From assembly GCA_002367355.1 (NCBI GenBank), contig DFBQ01000095.1:245-10824 (forward strand): DNA of 10,580 nucleotides, read 5' to 3'. The position numbers were made by a program, and so were the translations under genes. Of the stretch, positions 1 through 7,693 are shown piece after piece. How positions within the stretch are numbered: position 1 is the stretch's first letter; each line of letters begins with the position of its first letter. The notes under the pieces are model-generated. The model saw nothing but the letters and a program-made list of their open reading frames with translations. It was not told the DNA's origin and did no database searches. Origin of the DNA: Deltaproteobacteria bacterium UBA3076 (GTDB taxonomy: Bacteria > Desulfobacterota > Dissulfuribacteria > Dissulfuribacterales > UBA3076).

Positions 1-54
1 TACAAAATGAAGGATGCCTAATTTCTGTCTAAAATCTCCCTAATTCTCAGGAAT

Positions 55-3000
55 TCACGGCACATTTTTATTAAAAACCCATTTTTCAAGGATCTCAAAG
101 ACGAACTCCCTTTTAATCGGCTTTGCAAGATAATCAACCATGCCTGCCTTAAGGCATATCTCCCTATCACCCTTCATCGCATTGGCTGTCATAGCAACAA
201 TCGGAATAGTGTCAAATCCCTTTTCTCTGATAGTTTGTGTCGCTTTAATTCCGTCCATCTCCGGCATCTGAACATCCATGAAGATCAGGTCAAAATCCTC
301 GGGAGATGTTGTGTATTTTTCAACGGCCTCTTGACCGTTATTGGCCACCTCCACCTGATATCCGGCCTTGGTCAGCATCATCTTTGCAAGTTTCTGGTTG
401 ACTGGGTTATCTTCTGCTAAAAGGATACGCGCAGAATGCTTCATATCCTCTCGAGCTGAATACTGCGTAACAATTTTCGGTTTTAGCTCTTCATCCTTTT
501 TTTTACCCAATAGTCTCTCTAACATCTTATATAGCTTTTCCCTGCGAATGGGCTTACTCAGGAATCCATCAAATCCTGCCTCTTCACATTTTTTGGCTTC
601 TCGCTCCATTAAAGAGGATAGGGCAATCAGAGGAAGATCTTCGATTTCGGATTTAAAACCATGAATTGCTTTTGCCACATCATATCCGCTTATGCCGGGC
701 ATCTGGATATCGCAGATACAAAGGTTAAAATGATTTTGTTCTTCCAAGGCCTTTTGTAAAGCTGGTAAAACATCTTTTCCGTTTGTTAGAGCAACTACAT
801 TCATACCGACCGACTCTAAAATGTGCCTTAAGATATCCAGGTTGCTCCGGTTATCATCAACAATGAGAGCATTCTTGCCGAAGAGTGATACAGAGACAAA
901 TCTCCTGGTTTCTTTTTCTTCTGCCTTTCCAAGCCATGCGGTAAAGTGGAAGATGCTCCCTTTGCCAACTCTACTTTCCGCCCAGACCTCCCCTCCCATG
1001 AGATCTGAGATATGCTTGCAAATGGCTAAGCCCAGACCGGTACCGCCATATTTTCTTGTAGTTGATCCATCTGCCTGCTGAAAAGGCTCAAATATGGTGG
1101 ACAATTTACCTTTTGGGATACCGATGCCTGTATCCCTGATTTTTGCATGAAGTTTTACCTGGGTCTTTTTTTCCTCTTCAATATCAAGGGAGATTTCAAT
1201 CTCTCCGGCCTCGGTGAATTTGGGAGCATTGCCCATCAGATTTGTCAGGACCTGACGAAACCGTGTTGGATCTCCCTTAACCATTGAAGGAATGTTATCC
1301 CCGATACGGCATAAGACCTCGATAGGTTTTGATTCAATCCTTGGGCGAACCGTTTCACAGACATCATAGACCAAAAGTTCCGGATCAAAGTCAATCTCCT
1401 CAAAATCCAACTGCCCTGCCTCGATCTTGGAGAAATCAAGGATATCGTTGATCAAAGAGAGTAGAGAATCGCCACTTCTTTTGACTGTGCTTACATAATC
1501 TCTCTGGTCTTCATCTAAATCAGTATCAAGCAGCATGTCGGAAAAACCCAGGACCGCATTCATGGGTGTGCGGATCTCGTGACTCATGTTGGCCAGAAAT
1601 TCGCTCTTTGCCTGGTTGGCGGCACTGGCTTCTTCGGCCATCTGATTGGCTTGTTTGATGGCCTGCTCTAACTGCTGATTGGTTTCTGCCAGTTCCGCTG
1701 CTACTTGCTTGCGCTCGGTGATGTCCCTTATCAACCCTATCGCATTCCATCTGCCTTTCAGTTTCACCGCAGAGAGGGAAAGTTCGACCGGGAATTCCTT
1801 ACTGTCCTTTCCAAAAGCAGCCAGTTCAAGTGTTTTTCCAAGAGCAGCGCCCTGTCCCGTTTCCTTAAATCCCTTGAACCCTTTCGAAAAACCGGCATGG
1901 AATCTTTCGGGCACAAGGAGTGCGTGCAAGTCTTTGCCGATTACTTCCTCTTCCGTGTAGTCAAACATCCGTTCAGCAGCTTTATTCCAGTATGATATAC
2001 TCCTTTCATGATCCATCATGATGATGGCATCATTAGCGGAAGCGGTTATCATCCGTATCTTCTCTTCACTCTCCCGAAGCGCGGTCTCCGCAGCTTTCTG
2101 TTCTGTGATGTCTCTAACCGTAGCCTGTAACATCCTTCTGCCTTGCAACTCCATCCTGGTCAATAAAACAGTGGTGGGGAATTCCTTGCCATCCATCCGC
2201 TTGTGTGTCCATTCAAAGAAATGCGAGCCTTTTTCCATCGCCATTGCTATCATCTGTTTAGCTTTTTCAGACGATAATGCCCCATCAGGTTGATACTGTG
2301 GAGATAAATCATACGAGGTTCGTGAGATGAATTCTTTCTCACTCTTACAGCCAAATATTTCTACAGCAGCAGGGTTTCCACTTAAAAATCTCCCTTCATG
2401 GGTTAACATCATTATGGCGTCCTTGGAAGAATCATAAATCGTTCGATGCTTCTCCTCGCTCTCACGGACCGCCTCTTCCGTAGCTTTCCGCCTGGTGATG
2501 TCGTAAAACATCTCAAGAATCATCGTATCGCCATCGATTGTAATCTGTGTAGCCGTCTTCTCGATAGGAACGTCTCCACGATCCTTTGAGAGGAGGATCC
2601 CTTCAGCGTGGTCAAAGGTCAGCCCGTGATCGTAGATCTGGCAGTCGTTCTCTGCTATCGTGCAGATAAACTCGTGGCACATCCTGCCGATGATCTCTTC
2701 TCTTGGTCTTCCGATCAGGGCTGCAGCAGCATCGTTCACCTCCCTGATCTTCCGTTCTTTGTCGATGATGGCAGCTCCAAGCGGGTTTTCTTCGAACATG
2801 GCATGAAACCGCGTCTCAGAACTTTGAATCGCGTCCATCGCACGCTTGCGCTCCAGTGCATTCACAAAGATCTCGCATATTATCCTGAGCAGTGCGATGT
2901 TCTCTTCAGACCAGCTCTTCTCCTGCCTCACCGAATCAAGCCCGATAAATCCGACAAGAGTCCCGCCATAGACCATCGGAACGAGAATGGCTGATAGGAT

Positions 3001-3864
3001 ATCCCCTGATTGCAGGATCTCTTTTTCAGCATCTGCCCCGGGTGGAAGGTCTGCAATACTTGGAATGTGGACGGTCTTAAACCGGTTGAGTCTCCCCAGA
3101 AACCACGGGAAGTCCGCAACCGATAACTCCTTTAAGCTCCCGATCTGTGGCGCGATCCCCTCGGCGCACCACTCGTGGGTGTTGTCCGTCTTCGTTCCGT
3201 CATCGAATAACCGGAAGAGATAACTGCGATCGATACCGGAAAACTCTCCGATGGTTCTGAGTGCATCTTCTATCCCGATGTCAATCTCATCCGGTGCAAG
3301 GTTGAGGAAGCTTGTTGATATGGAGGCGACGATCTTCTCAAATTCAACCCGGTCATTCAGCGCTTTCTCAATCCACTTCCGTTCGGTGATATCCACTATA
3401 GCCAGTAAGATTAGTTCTTCTTCTCCTCTTATGATTTTTCTGACATTGAGGAGCATCGTCTTTTGTCCGATGGTTTCGAAGTTGTGCACCATCTCATAAT
3501 CTTCAATGGTTGTTTTCTCTGGTAGTACTTCCTCAAGGAGTTTCCTCAAGGCAGGTATGTCCCACTGGCAGTTCCCCAGGTCGTATAATAACTGCCCCTC
3601 GGTTTCCTCGGGACTAACCATGAACGTTGTGTAGAAGGTACGACCCGCTGATACCACTCGTAGATCTTTATCCAGGACCACAACTGGTTCTCTAACGGTT
3701 GCTACGATATTATCGGCATATTCCTTGGCTTTTTGAACGACTTCCTCCGCCCGCTTGCGCTCGGTAATAGCGTCCTCCAGCTCGGCAACGCGCTTCTGCA
3801 ACTCGGCATTGCGACGGCGCACTTCCGCTTCATCATTCATGTCGGGCATGCTTGTGACCTCCAT
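55..3864 (-). CDS. Hybrid sensor histidine kinase (PAS-GAF-PAS3-HisKA-HATPase-REC-REC)
   Basis: The 1269-residue protein is a two-component hybrid kinase. In order it shows an N-terminal charged coiled coil (about 10-50), PAS (50-165), GAF (170-340), three PAS domains (350-465, 470-595, 600-720; each PAS closes with a DIT-(E/R)-(R/Q)-K linker), a short coiled coil (720-755), HisKA with phosphoacceptor His762 in SHEIRTPMN, HATPase_c (N-box Asn875/Asn879, G1 DTGIGIP at 911, G2 GGTGLGL at 940) and two receiver domains. REC1 has Asp1003/Asp1004, acceptor Asp1052, Ser1083 and Lys1104. REC2 has Glu1151/Asp1152, acceptor Asp1197, Thr1226 and Lys1248. No membrane segment or signal peptide is visible, so it should act in the cytosol on a diffusible or redox-type signal (inference). 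No HPt domain is present, so a separate HPt protein or direct REC output is expected. The N-box reads NAPKFT, with Pro where Ile/Val/Leu is usual. The true start may be Met6 (3849), because a GGAGG lies 8 bases before it. The ligand is unknown. Confidence 0.95.
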   Translation of the reverse strand: MEVTSMPDMNDEAEVRRRNAELQKRVAELEDAITERKRAEEVVQKAKEYADNIVATVREPVVVLDKDLRVVSAGRTFYTTFMVSPEETEGQLLYDLGNCQWDIPALRKLLEEVLPEKTTIEDYEMVHNFETIGQKTMLLNVRKIIRGEEELILLAIVDITERKWIEKALNDRVEFEKIVASISTSFLNLAPDEIDIGIEDALRTIGEFSGIDRSYLFRLFDDGTKTDNTHEWCAEGIAPQIGSLKELSVADFPWFLGRLNRFKTVHIPSIADLPPGADAEKEILQSGDILSAILVPMVYGGTLVGFIGLDSVRQEKSWSEENIALLRIICEIFVNALERKRAMDAIQSSETRFHAMFEENPLGAAIIDKERKIREVNDAAAALIGRPREEIIGRMCHEFICTIAENDCQIYDHGLTFDHAEGILLSKDRGDVPIEKTATQITIDGDTMILEMFYDITRRKATEEAVRESEEKHRTIYDSSKDAIMMLTHEGRFLSGNPAAVEIFGCKSEKEFISRTSYDLSPQYQPDGALSSEKAKQMIAMAMEKGSHFFEWTHKRMDGKEFPTTVLLTRMELQGRRMLQATVRDITEQKAAETALRESEEKIRMITASANDAIIMMDHERSISYWNKAAERMFDYTEEEVIGKDLHALLVPERFHAGFSKGFKGFKETGQGAALGKTLELAAFGKDSKEFPVELSLSAVKLKGRWNAIGLIRDITERKQVAAELAETNQQLEQAIKQANQMAEEASAANQAKSEFLANMSHEIRTPMNAVLGFSDMLLDTDLDEDQRDYVSTVKRSGDSLLSLINDILDFSKIEAGQLDFEEIDFDPELLVYDVCETVRPRIESKPIEVLCRIGDNIPSMVKGDPTRFRQVLTNLMGNAPKFTEAGEIEISLDIEEEKKTQVKLHAKIRDTGIGIPKGKLSTIFEPFQQADGSTTRKYGGTGLGLAICKHISDLMGGEVWAESRVGKGSIFHFTAWLGKAEEKETRRFVSVSLFGKNALIVDDNRSNLDILRHILESVGMNVVALTNGKDVLPALQKALEEQNHFNLCICDIQMPGISGYDVAKAIHGFKSEIEDLPLIALSSLMEREAKKCEEAGFDGFLSKPIRREKLYKMLERLLGKKKDEELKPKIVTQYSAREDMKHSARILLAEDNPVNQKLAKMMLTKAGYQVEVANNGQEAVEKYTTSPEDFDLIFMDVQMPEMDGIKATQTIREKGFDTIPIVAMTANAMKGDREICLKAGMVDYLAKPIKREFVFEILEKWVFNKNVP
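3858..3862 (-). promoter_or_regulatory. Internal Shine-Dalgarno GGAGG favouring the Met6 start of the kinase
   Basis: On the minus strand, bases 3862-3858 read GGAGG, 8 bases ahead of an in-frame ATG at 3849-3847. The longest-frame ATG at 3864 has only a weaker GGAAG (3877-3873), also 8 bases upstream. This supports either a 1264-residue product from 3849 or two starts five codons apart. The choice changes nothing in the domain content. Confidence 0.5.
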
Positions 3865-3945
3865 AGATTCATCTTCCGGTTTGTCCCGAGTCCACTTGCT
3901 GCCAATGGATCTCCTCTATATTCATTTTTCCCGTGGTAAAACTCA

Positions 3946-3980
3946 CCCCCAGCAATCCCGAATGATGGGAAAACTGGGGG
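3946..3980. repeat. REP-like palindromic hairpin beside RAYT remnant
   Basis: The outer arms CCCCCAG (3946-3952) and CTGGGGG (3974-3980) are perfect complements. The inner arms TCCC (3956-3959) and GGGA (3967-3970) also pair, leaving a 3x3 internal loop and a 7-base apical loop. The hairpin lies 20 bases past the stop of the transposase remnant at 4001-4212, where such transposases commonly carry their recognised palindromic end. It also lies only about 80 bases ahead of the kinase start, so it may affect that gene's leader or promoter. The pairing is seen directly; the REP assignment is inferred from the position. Confidence 0.55.
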
Positions 3981-4000
3981 ACATTGTTGACTGAGTTGAA

Positions 4001-4212
4001 TTAATCTTTCATTGTCCTGTTAAGGGCTTTGGAGATAGCAGACGTGGAAACTCCCACTTGGCGGGCTAATTCCGCCAGTGTAATTCCAAAATTCTCTACC
4101 AATTGATGTACTATCTGTGCTCAGCCCCAACCTGAGGAATGCACCTTCGACGACTACCCATCCGCTGCTCATGTGAATTGATATTTTCTTCTTCGCATAC
4201 TTGCTCCTGAAC
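4001..4212 (-). pseudogene. 3' remnant of a RAYT (REP-associated, IS200-like Y1) transposase
   Basis: Translating the minus strand gives two abutting pieces of one protein. From 4212 to about 4119 a frame reads ...SHEQRMGSRRRCIPQVGAE, then runs into a stop (TAG). In another frame, from about 4121 down to the TAA at 4001-4003, it continues QIVHQLVENFGITLAELA followed by RQVGVSTSAISKALNRTMKD. The G-S-R-R-R stretch followed by a helix-turn-helix (LAELARQVGVSTSAISKAL) is the typical C-terminal end of REP-associated tyrosine transposases. The catalytic HUH/Tyr domain is absent: a TAA at 4213-4215 closes the frame upstream and nothing recognisable precedes it. The gene is therefore truncated at its 5' end and carries a frameshift near 4115-4121. 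It is a dead fragment, recognised from memory of the family rather than by a search. Confidence 0.7.
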
Positions 4213-4347
4213 TTAAAACTCTGTGGGCATCCTACCTGGCTTGCCTAAGCATAAAAATACCGTAACCGTTCACGGGTTCAGGGTTCACCAAATCGAGCGT
4301 TAACTCCACGCATTACCCAAAAGCCCATCTTTACACATAACAACCAG
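4213..4347. other. Gene-free stretch with a short GGTTCA-rich repeat
   Basis: No coding frame is recognisable here. The only structured piece is 4268-4289, which reads GTTCACGGGTTCAGGGTTCA followed by CC. It holds three imperfect copies of (G)GGTTCA(C) and may be part of a dispersed intergenic repeat. That is a guess from its composition only. Confidence 0.3.
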
Positions 4348-4374
4348 AAAAACATTATCTCCAGATTTGGAGAT
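4348..4374 (-). terminator. Rho-independent terminator of vapBC
   Basis: On the minus strand, 10 bases after the vapC stop, a perfect 7-bp stem ATCTCCA/TGGAGAT (4357-4374) closes a 4-base loop. It is followed after AATG by five T residues (A tract at 4348-4352 on the plus strand). This matches an intrinsic terminator for the toxin-antitoxin transcript. The stem has only moderate GC, so efficiency is uncertain. Confidence 0.6.
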
Positions 4375-4384
4375 CAAAGCCTTG

Positions 4385-4744
4385 TTACTTGTAGGCTATA
4401 TTGAGTTCTATTGATACTGATTTTAGTTTTTTGTCAGATGTCCATAATGGCATTTCTGACAACAGTGCTGAAGCCAAGAGATGGATATCAACAAAACCGA
4501 TTCCTTTGCCCATCAGTCTATTTTGGTCGATAAAATAGAGGAATTCATGTAGGTCGATCACTGGAGTCACCGGAAGGGTTTGGATTAACGACAGGAATTC
4601 ATTTCGATTCTTGATATTACCACAGGCCAATTCCCCAACTATGAAAGGGTGGCACACCACCTTTGTATCCAGGAGCAATTTCTCAAGGTGGTGGCTACCT
4701 TTCCGTAAATGGTCAACCCAAATAGAAGTATCAACCATAACCAT
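4385..4744 (-). CDS. vapC: VapC-family PIN-domain ribonuclease toxin
   Basis: The 119-residue protein is a single PIN domain, the toxin of a type II toxin-antitoxin pair. PIN toxins are Mg2+-dependent endoribonucleases, and VapC members typically cut tRNA or rRNA to arrest translation. The four acidic residues of the active site are all visible: Asp5 in MVMVDTSIW, Glu38 in VGELACG, Asp86 in GFVDIHLLAS and Asp104 in WTSDKKL. Length and spacing are normal, so the toxin should be active. It follows vapB with 5 bases between the antitoxin stop (4750) and this ATG (4744). There is no close Shine-Dalgarno sequence, and the nearest GGAGA is about 17 bases away, so translational coupling to vapB is likely. 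Met3 (4738) is a possible alternative start. The RNA target cannot be read from the sequence. Confidence 0.93.
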   Translation of the reverse strand: MVMVDTSIWVDHLRKGSHHLEKLLLDTKVVCHPFIVGELACGNIKNRNEFLSLIQTLPVTPVIDLHEFLYFIDQNRLMGKGIGFVDIHLLASALLSEMPLWTSDKKLKSVSIELNIAYK

Positions 4745-4749
4745 GGCTA

Positions 4750-4944
4750 CTATACCGATGGTCTCCGGCGGGGAATTGGCTGGAGATCTTTTTCTGTTCC
4801 ACCCAGTTTTGCGAGTCTTTTACTGCTCTCGCGGGCAATCAGTGCCTCCAATCCGAGTCGAATCAAGGAAGTCTTTTCCTTAACTCCCGTCAAACATGAC
4901 GCCTTATTTAGTATTTCATCATCTATGTTCAATGTTGTTCTCAT
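4750..4944 (-). CDS. vapB: VapB-family antitoxin
   Basis: The 64-residue protein starts MRTTLNIDDEILNKASCLTG and continues with KEKTSLIRLGLEALIARES and a LAKLGG...RRRP tail. This is the familiar VapB layout: an N-terminal ribbon-helix-helix-like DNA-binding part (residues 1-40) and a basic C-terminal tail that wraps around and blocks the PIN toxin. It precedes vapC in the usual antitoxin-first order. The frame ends TAG TAG (4750 and 4747), a tandem stop just before the toxin ATG. The complex would bind its own promoter and autorepress. No Shine-Dalgarno sequence is evident before the ATG at 4944; see the promoter entry for a possible leaderless transcript. Confidence 0.9.
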   Translation of the reverse strand: MRTTLNIDDEILNKASCLTGVKEKTSLIRLGLEALIARESSKRLAKLGGTEKDLQPIPRRRPSV

Positions 4945-4980
4945 ATGTATTCATATGCCTTATTTATACATAAATGTCAA
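4945..4980 (-). promoter_or_regulatory. Putative vapBC promoter and operator
   Basis: Reading the minus strand, a consensus -35 TTGACA occupies 4980-4975. A weak -10 (CATATG at 4957-4952 with 17-base spacing, or TATGAA at 4955-4950 with 19) would place the start of transcription at about 4945-4943, essentially on the vapB ATG at 4944. The inverted repeat ATGTAT...ATACAT (4971-4966 and 4950-4945 on the minus strand) spans the -10 region and is a natural candidate operator for a VapB dimer pair. The motifs are seen directly; operator function is inferred from how this family is regulated. Confidence 0.5.
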
Positions 4981-4995
4981 TTGAGAAATCTTTGA

Positions 4996-5088
4996 CAAGA
5001 AGCAGTACGGGTTGTCCATGTGAGCGAAGATGTCCCTCCTGCCGGCGTGGAACCACTTGAGTGGTTTTTACTGACGACAATTGATATA
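4996..5088 (+). pseudogene. IS4-like DDE transposase fragment
   Basis: The plus strand codes QEAVRVVHVSEDVPPAGVEP and then LEWFLLTTIDI. The core (V-x-E-x-x-P-P-x-G-V-E-P-L-E-W-x-L-L-T-T) is a recognisable interior segment of IS4-family transposases, lying shortly before the catalytic YREK region. An in-frame TGA at 4993-4995 precedes it, and the similarity stops near 5088, so only about 31 residues survive with no catalytic acid, terminal repeats or start. It sits between the vapBC promoter and a second, broken VapC. This suggests that an insertion sequence once entered this toxin-antitoxin region and was then deleted. The assignment is from pattern memory. Confidence 0.6.
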
Positions 5089-5103
5089 AAAGGGCTCCTC
5101 ACT

Positions 5104-5301
5104 TCATTTGCGTGTCTTAAGACCAACCCACTTAGCGGCACGGGCAAGGGTTTTGTCCAAGGTCCAAAAAAAGGTATCCTCTCGGGTTGCAATAGCAAGG
5201 TGCAGGGCATCAGGGGCCCTCAAGGGATGCTTCATGGCCACAATCCATTCCGTTGCCCGTTCAAAATCGCCGGAGCCTATGAATAACGCTTTTCGTGTAG
5301 T
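5104..5301 (-). pseudogene. C-terminal remnant of a second VapC-type PIN toxin
   Basis: On the minus strand a frame from 5301 to the TGA at 5104-5106 encodes 65 residues. They include GSGDFERATEWIVAMKHPLR, then APDALHLAIA and TLDKTLARAAKWVGLKTRK. The L-R-A-P-D-A-L-H-L-A-I-A block carries the third PIN acidic residue, and T-L-D-K-T-L-A is the fourth-acid region. This is the ordinary C-terminal half of a VapC of about 130-140 residues. The N-terminal half with the first Asp and the Glu is missing: an in-frame TGA (5302-5304) closes the frame upstream. No vapB partner is visible for it. It differs clearly in sequence from the intact VapC at 4385-4744, so it is not a local duplicate. It is inactive. 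Confidence 0.75.
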
Positions 5302-5639
5302 TCATGGTGGTTCAATGGCCGAAAAACAGAACCATGCCCTCATAAAATGACCGATAGATTCCGCGAAATGAACCGGATGAGGGGCATATACCGCATTGCC
5401 AGAACATCCTCAAAGTAGTATATACTTCCTTGATAATGATTTTTGACTGCGATATCGGTTGCAGAAGTACGATTTGTATAATTTCCTTCCTATAACCCTG
5501 CCACAATCATTATATCGAAATCTAAATAAATGCATGTTCAAAATGATTCATCATAATCCGAGTCTATTCATTGTGAAAGGGCGTTGAAAGATGATGAATT
5601 GAAATGGATGATTGAGATCAGAGAGGCTTTAAATTTATT
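5302..5639. other. Gene-free spacer upstream of typA
   Basis: This AT-rich 338 bases contains no gene I can support. A minus-strand frame of about 47 codons ending near 5345 (containing YYFEDVLAMRYMPLIRF) looks protein-like but has no start or homology I recognise. A TATAAT hexamer at 5477-5482 is the best -10 candidate for typA, without a good -35, about 155 bases ahead of its ATG. The only ribosome-binding candidate for typA is AGAGG about 13 bases before the ATG. Confidence 0.35.
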
Positions 5640-7466
5640 ATGATCAAACAACAAAATCAAAAATTGAGAAATATTGCTATCATCGCCCACGTTGACCATG
5701 GCAAGACCACCCTGGTGGATGCCATGTTCCGCCAAAGCGGCCTGTTCCGGGAAGGCAAGGAAATGGATGAGCGGATCATGGACAGCATGGATCTGGAGCG
5801 GGAGCGGGGCATTACCATCGCGGCCAAGAACTGCTCGGTCATGTGGAAAGATACCAAGATCAACATCCTGGATACCCCGGGCCACGCGGATTTTGGCGGG
5901 GAAGTGGAACGGGCACTGGCCATGGTGGACGGCGCTATTTTGCTGGTGGATGCTTCGGAAGGCCCCCTGCCCCAAACCCGGTTTGTTTTGAAAAAAGCCC
6001 TGGAAGCCGGATTGGTCATGCTGGTGGTAATCAACAAGATCGACCGCAAAGATGCCCGGGCCGATGAGGTGCTGGACGAGATTTACGATCTGTTCATCGA
6101 CCTGGATGCTTCCGAGGATCAATTGGATTTTCCGGTCCTCTATGCCATTGGCCGTCAGGGCATTGTTCAACCCGCCCTGGATGAGCCCCGGGAAAACCTC
6201 CACCTGCTCTTTGATACGATTTTGTCGGAAATCCCAGGACCTGTTTACGATTCGGAAGCCCCCTTTCAAATGATAGTGGCGGATCTGACCTATTCCGACT
6301 ATCTCGGCCGCTTGGCCGTGGGCAAGATCCTGAACGGGTCCATCTCCTTTGATGACGGCCTGGTCTGTATCACGGAAGATAACTCCCGCCTGCCCATCAA
6401 GCTCACCAAACTCCAGGTGTACCAGGGCATGGCGCTGGAAGCCGTGGACCGCGCCGATGTCGGAGATATCATCGTGATCTCGGGTATCGACGATGTGAAA
6501 ATCGGAGATACCATCTGCACCCGAACCGAGCCCAAGGCCTTAAAGCGCATCCGCGTGGACGAACCCACGGTCTCCATGACCTTTGCCATCAACAACGGTC
6601 CCCTGGTGGGCAGGGAAGGTAAAATTGTTCAATCCCGCAAAATCCGGGAACGGCTCATGAAAGAGACCCTGCGCAACGTGGCTATTCGCGTGGAAGATAC
6701 CGGCAGTCAAGAATGCTTCGTTGTCAAGGGCCGGGGGGAATTCCAAATGGCAATTCTCATCGAAATCATGCGCCGGGAAGGTTTTGAATTGTGCGTGGGA
6801 CGACCTGAGGTGATCTATAAGGAAAAGAATGGCAAGCGCCAGGAACCCATGGAACATGTGTTCGTGGATTGCGACGAGCCATTCGTGGGGGTCGTAACTG
6901 AAAAGTTGGCCCATCGAAAGGCTCGCCTGAGCAATATGGTGAACAAAGGCACGGGGCGGGTGAGAATCGAATTCATCATGCCTTCCCGGGGGCTAATCGG
7001 GTACCGGGAGGAATTCTTGACCGATACCAAGGGCACAGGAATTCTGAATTCTTATTTTTTCGGGTATGACGATTATCTGGGAGATTTTCCGTCCCGGTAC
7101 ACGGGATCATTGGTCTCGGACCGCCAGGGAAAGGCCGTGGCTTACGCCTTATTCAAGCTGGAACCCCGGGGGCATTTGTTCGTGGCGCCCAATGATCCGG
7201 TGTATGAGGGCATGATCGTGGGGGAATACAACCGGGAAGTGGATCTCAATGTGAATCCCTGCAAGGGGAAAAAACTCACCAATATGCGGGCCTCGGGCAA
7301 GGATGACGCCGTAGTTTTGACCCCGGCCATGCCCATGACCCTGGAGAAGGCCATCCACTTCATCAAAGCCGATGAAATGGTGGAAGTGACCCCCCTTTCC
7401 ATCAGATTGCGAAAGACCATTCTGGCCGCCAATAACCGTCCCGTGGGTAAGGGGCCGATCCACTAA
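5640..7466 (+). CDS. typA: Translational GTPase TypA/BipA
   Basis: The 608-residue protein is the ribosome-associated GTPase TypA (BipA), which binds the A-site region of the ribosome and helps 50S assembly and translation under cold or other stress. The nucleotide-binding motifs are intact: P-loop AHVDHGKTT (16-24, with the usual translational-GTPase HVDHGKT), switch I RERGITI with Thr59, DTPGH (78-82), and NKID (132-135). The usual Ser-Ala of the G5 loop appears as AIGRQG (169-174). Beta-barrel domain II (about 210-295) and EF-G-like domains III and V follow. The TypA-specific C-terminal region contains [18 protein letters not shown] at about 449-466. Length matches the family (E. coli about 607), so the gene is complete. 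It appears monocistronic. Its TAA stop (7464-7466) directly abuts an inverted-repeat element. Codon use is richer in G and C than in the spacers. Confidence 0.97.
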   Translation: MIKQQNQKLRNIAIIAHVDHGKTTLVDAMFRQSGLFREGKEMDERIMDSMDLERERGITIAAKNCSVMWKDTKINILDTPGHADFGGEVERALAMVDGAILLVDASEGPLPQTRFVLKKALEAGLVMLVVINKIDRKDARADEVLDEIYDLFIDLDASEDQLDFPVLYAIGRQGIVQPALDEPRENLHLLFDTILSEIPGPVYDSEAPFQMIVADLTYSDYLGRLAVGKILNGSISFDDGLVCITEDNSRLPIKLTKLQVYQGMALEAVDRADVGDIIVISGIDDVKIGDTICTRTEPKALKRIRVDEPTVSMTFAINNGPLVGREGKIVQSRKIRERLMKETLRNVAIRVEDTGSQECFVVKGRGEFQMAILIEIMRREGFELCVGRPEVIYKEKNGKRQEPMEHVFVDCDEPFVGVVTEKLAHRKARLSNMVNKGTGRVRIEFIMPSRGLIGYREEFLTDTKGTGILNSYFFGYDDYLGDFPSRYTGSLVSDRQGKAVAYALFKLEPRGHLFVAPNDPVYEGMIVGEYNREVDLNVNPCKGKKLTNMRASGKDDAVVLTPAMPMTLEKAIHFIKADEMVEVTPLSIRLRKTILAANNRPVGKGPIH

Positions 7467-7644
7467 GGAACTGTCCGCAAATAACTTGAACATCTTGCGC
7501 CCGTCTTTGAGCCGACTTTGGCCGATCCGATTGAGCAAAACCGCAGGCATAGCAGTGTTATGTTGAGGATTTTGTGATTGAGGATCGGCCAAAGTCAACA
7601 CAAATCCAAACACAATATTGTCCAACTTATTTACGGACAGTTCC
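7467..7644. mobile_element. MITE-like inverted-repeat element at the typA stop codon
   Basis: The left end reads GGAACTGTCCGCAAATAACT and the right end, reverse-complemented, GGAACTGTCCGTAAATAAGT. The match continues imperfectly (TTGAACA against TTGGACA), giving terminal inverted repeats of about 25 bp with three mismatches. The 178-bp element is flanked by TAA on both sides (7464-7466, which is the typA stop codon, and 7645-7647), as expected for a 3-bp target duplication. Inside, GACTTTGGCCGATCC (7514-7528) and its exact complement (7582-7596) form a 15-bp perfect inverted repeat, so transcripts would fold into a long hairpin. There is no transposase gene: this is a non-autonomous element mobilised in trans by an unidentified insertion sequence. 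The TAA duplication would fit the TNA preference of some IS5 subgroups, which is only a guess. It lies between convergent genes and may work as a bidirectional terminator. Confidence 0.8.
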
Positions 7645-7693
7645 TAATCACTGATCCATTCTAAGGGAAATTGCGTTATGGGATGTCCGTCTA

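Noticed and set aside
1..54. Possible terminator or next gene start after the kinase
   Set aside because: No stem with a T tract and no start with a frame could be made out in these few bases.
2608..2994. 128-codon plus-strand open frame inside the histidine kinase
   Set aside because: It lies fully antisense to the GAF/PAS region of a clearly coding kinase, shows no recognisable domain, and its composition is that of a reverse-strand shadow.
4755..4984. Plus-strand open frames over vapB and its promoter
   Set aside because: They are antisense to a well-recognised antitoxin and have no family features.
5312..5506. 64-codon minus-strand frame upstream of typA
   Set aside because: It has no recognisable motif and no convincing ribosome binding site. 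An overlapping frame looks equally protein-like, so neither is supported.
5568..6269. 233-codon minus-strand open frame over the start of typA
   Set aside because: It is the antisense of the conserved TypA GTPase domain. Long antisense frames are common in GC-rich coding DNA, and no family features are visible.
7149..7625. 158-codon minus-strand open frame spanning the typA end and the inverted-repeat element
   Set aside because: It is half antisense to typA and half within a non-coding repeat element; no ribosome binding site or domain was seen.
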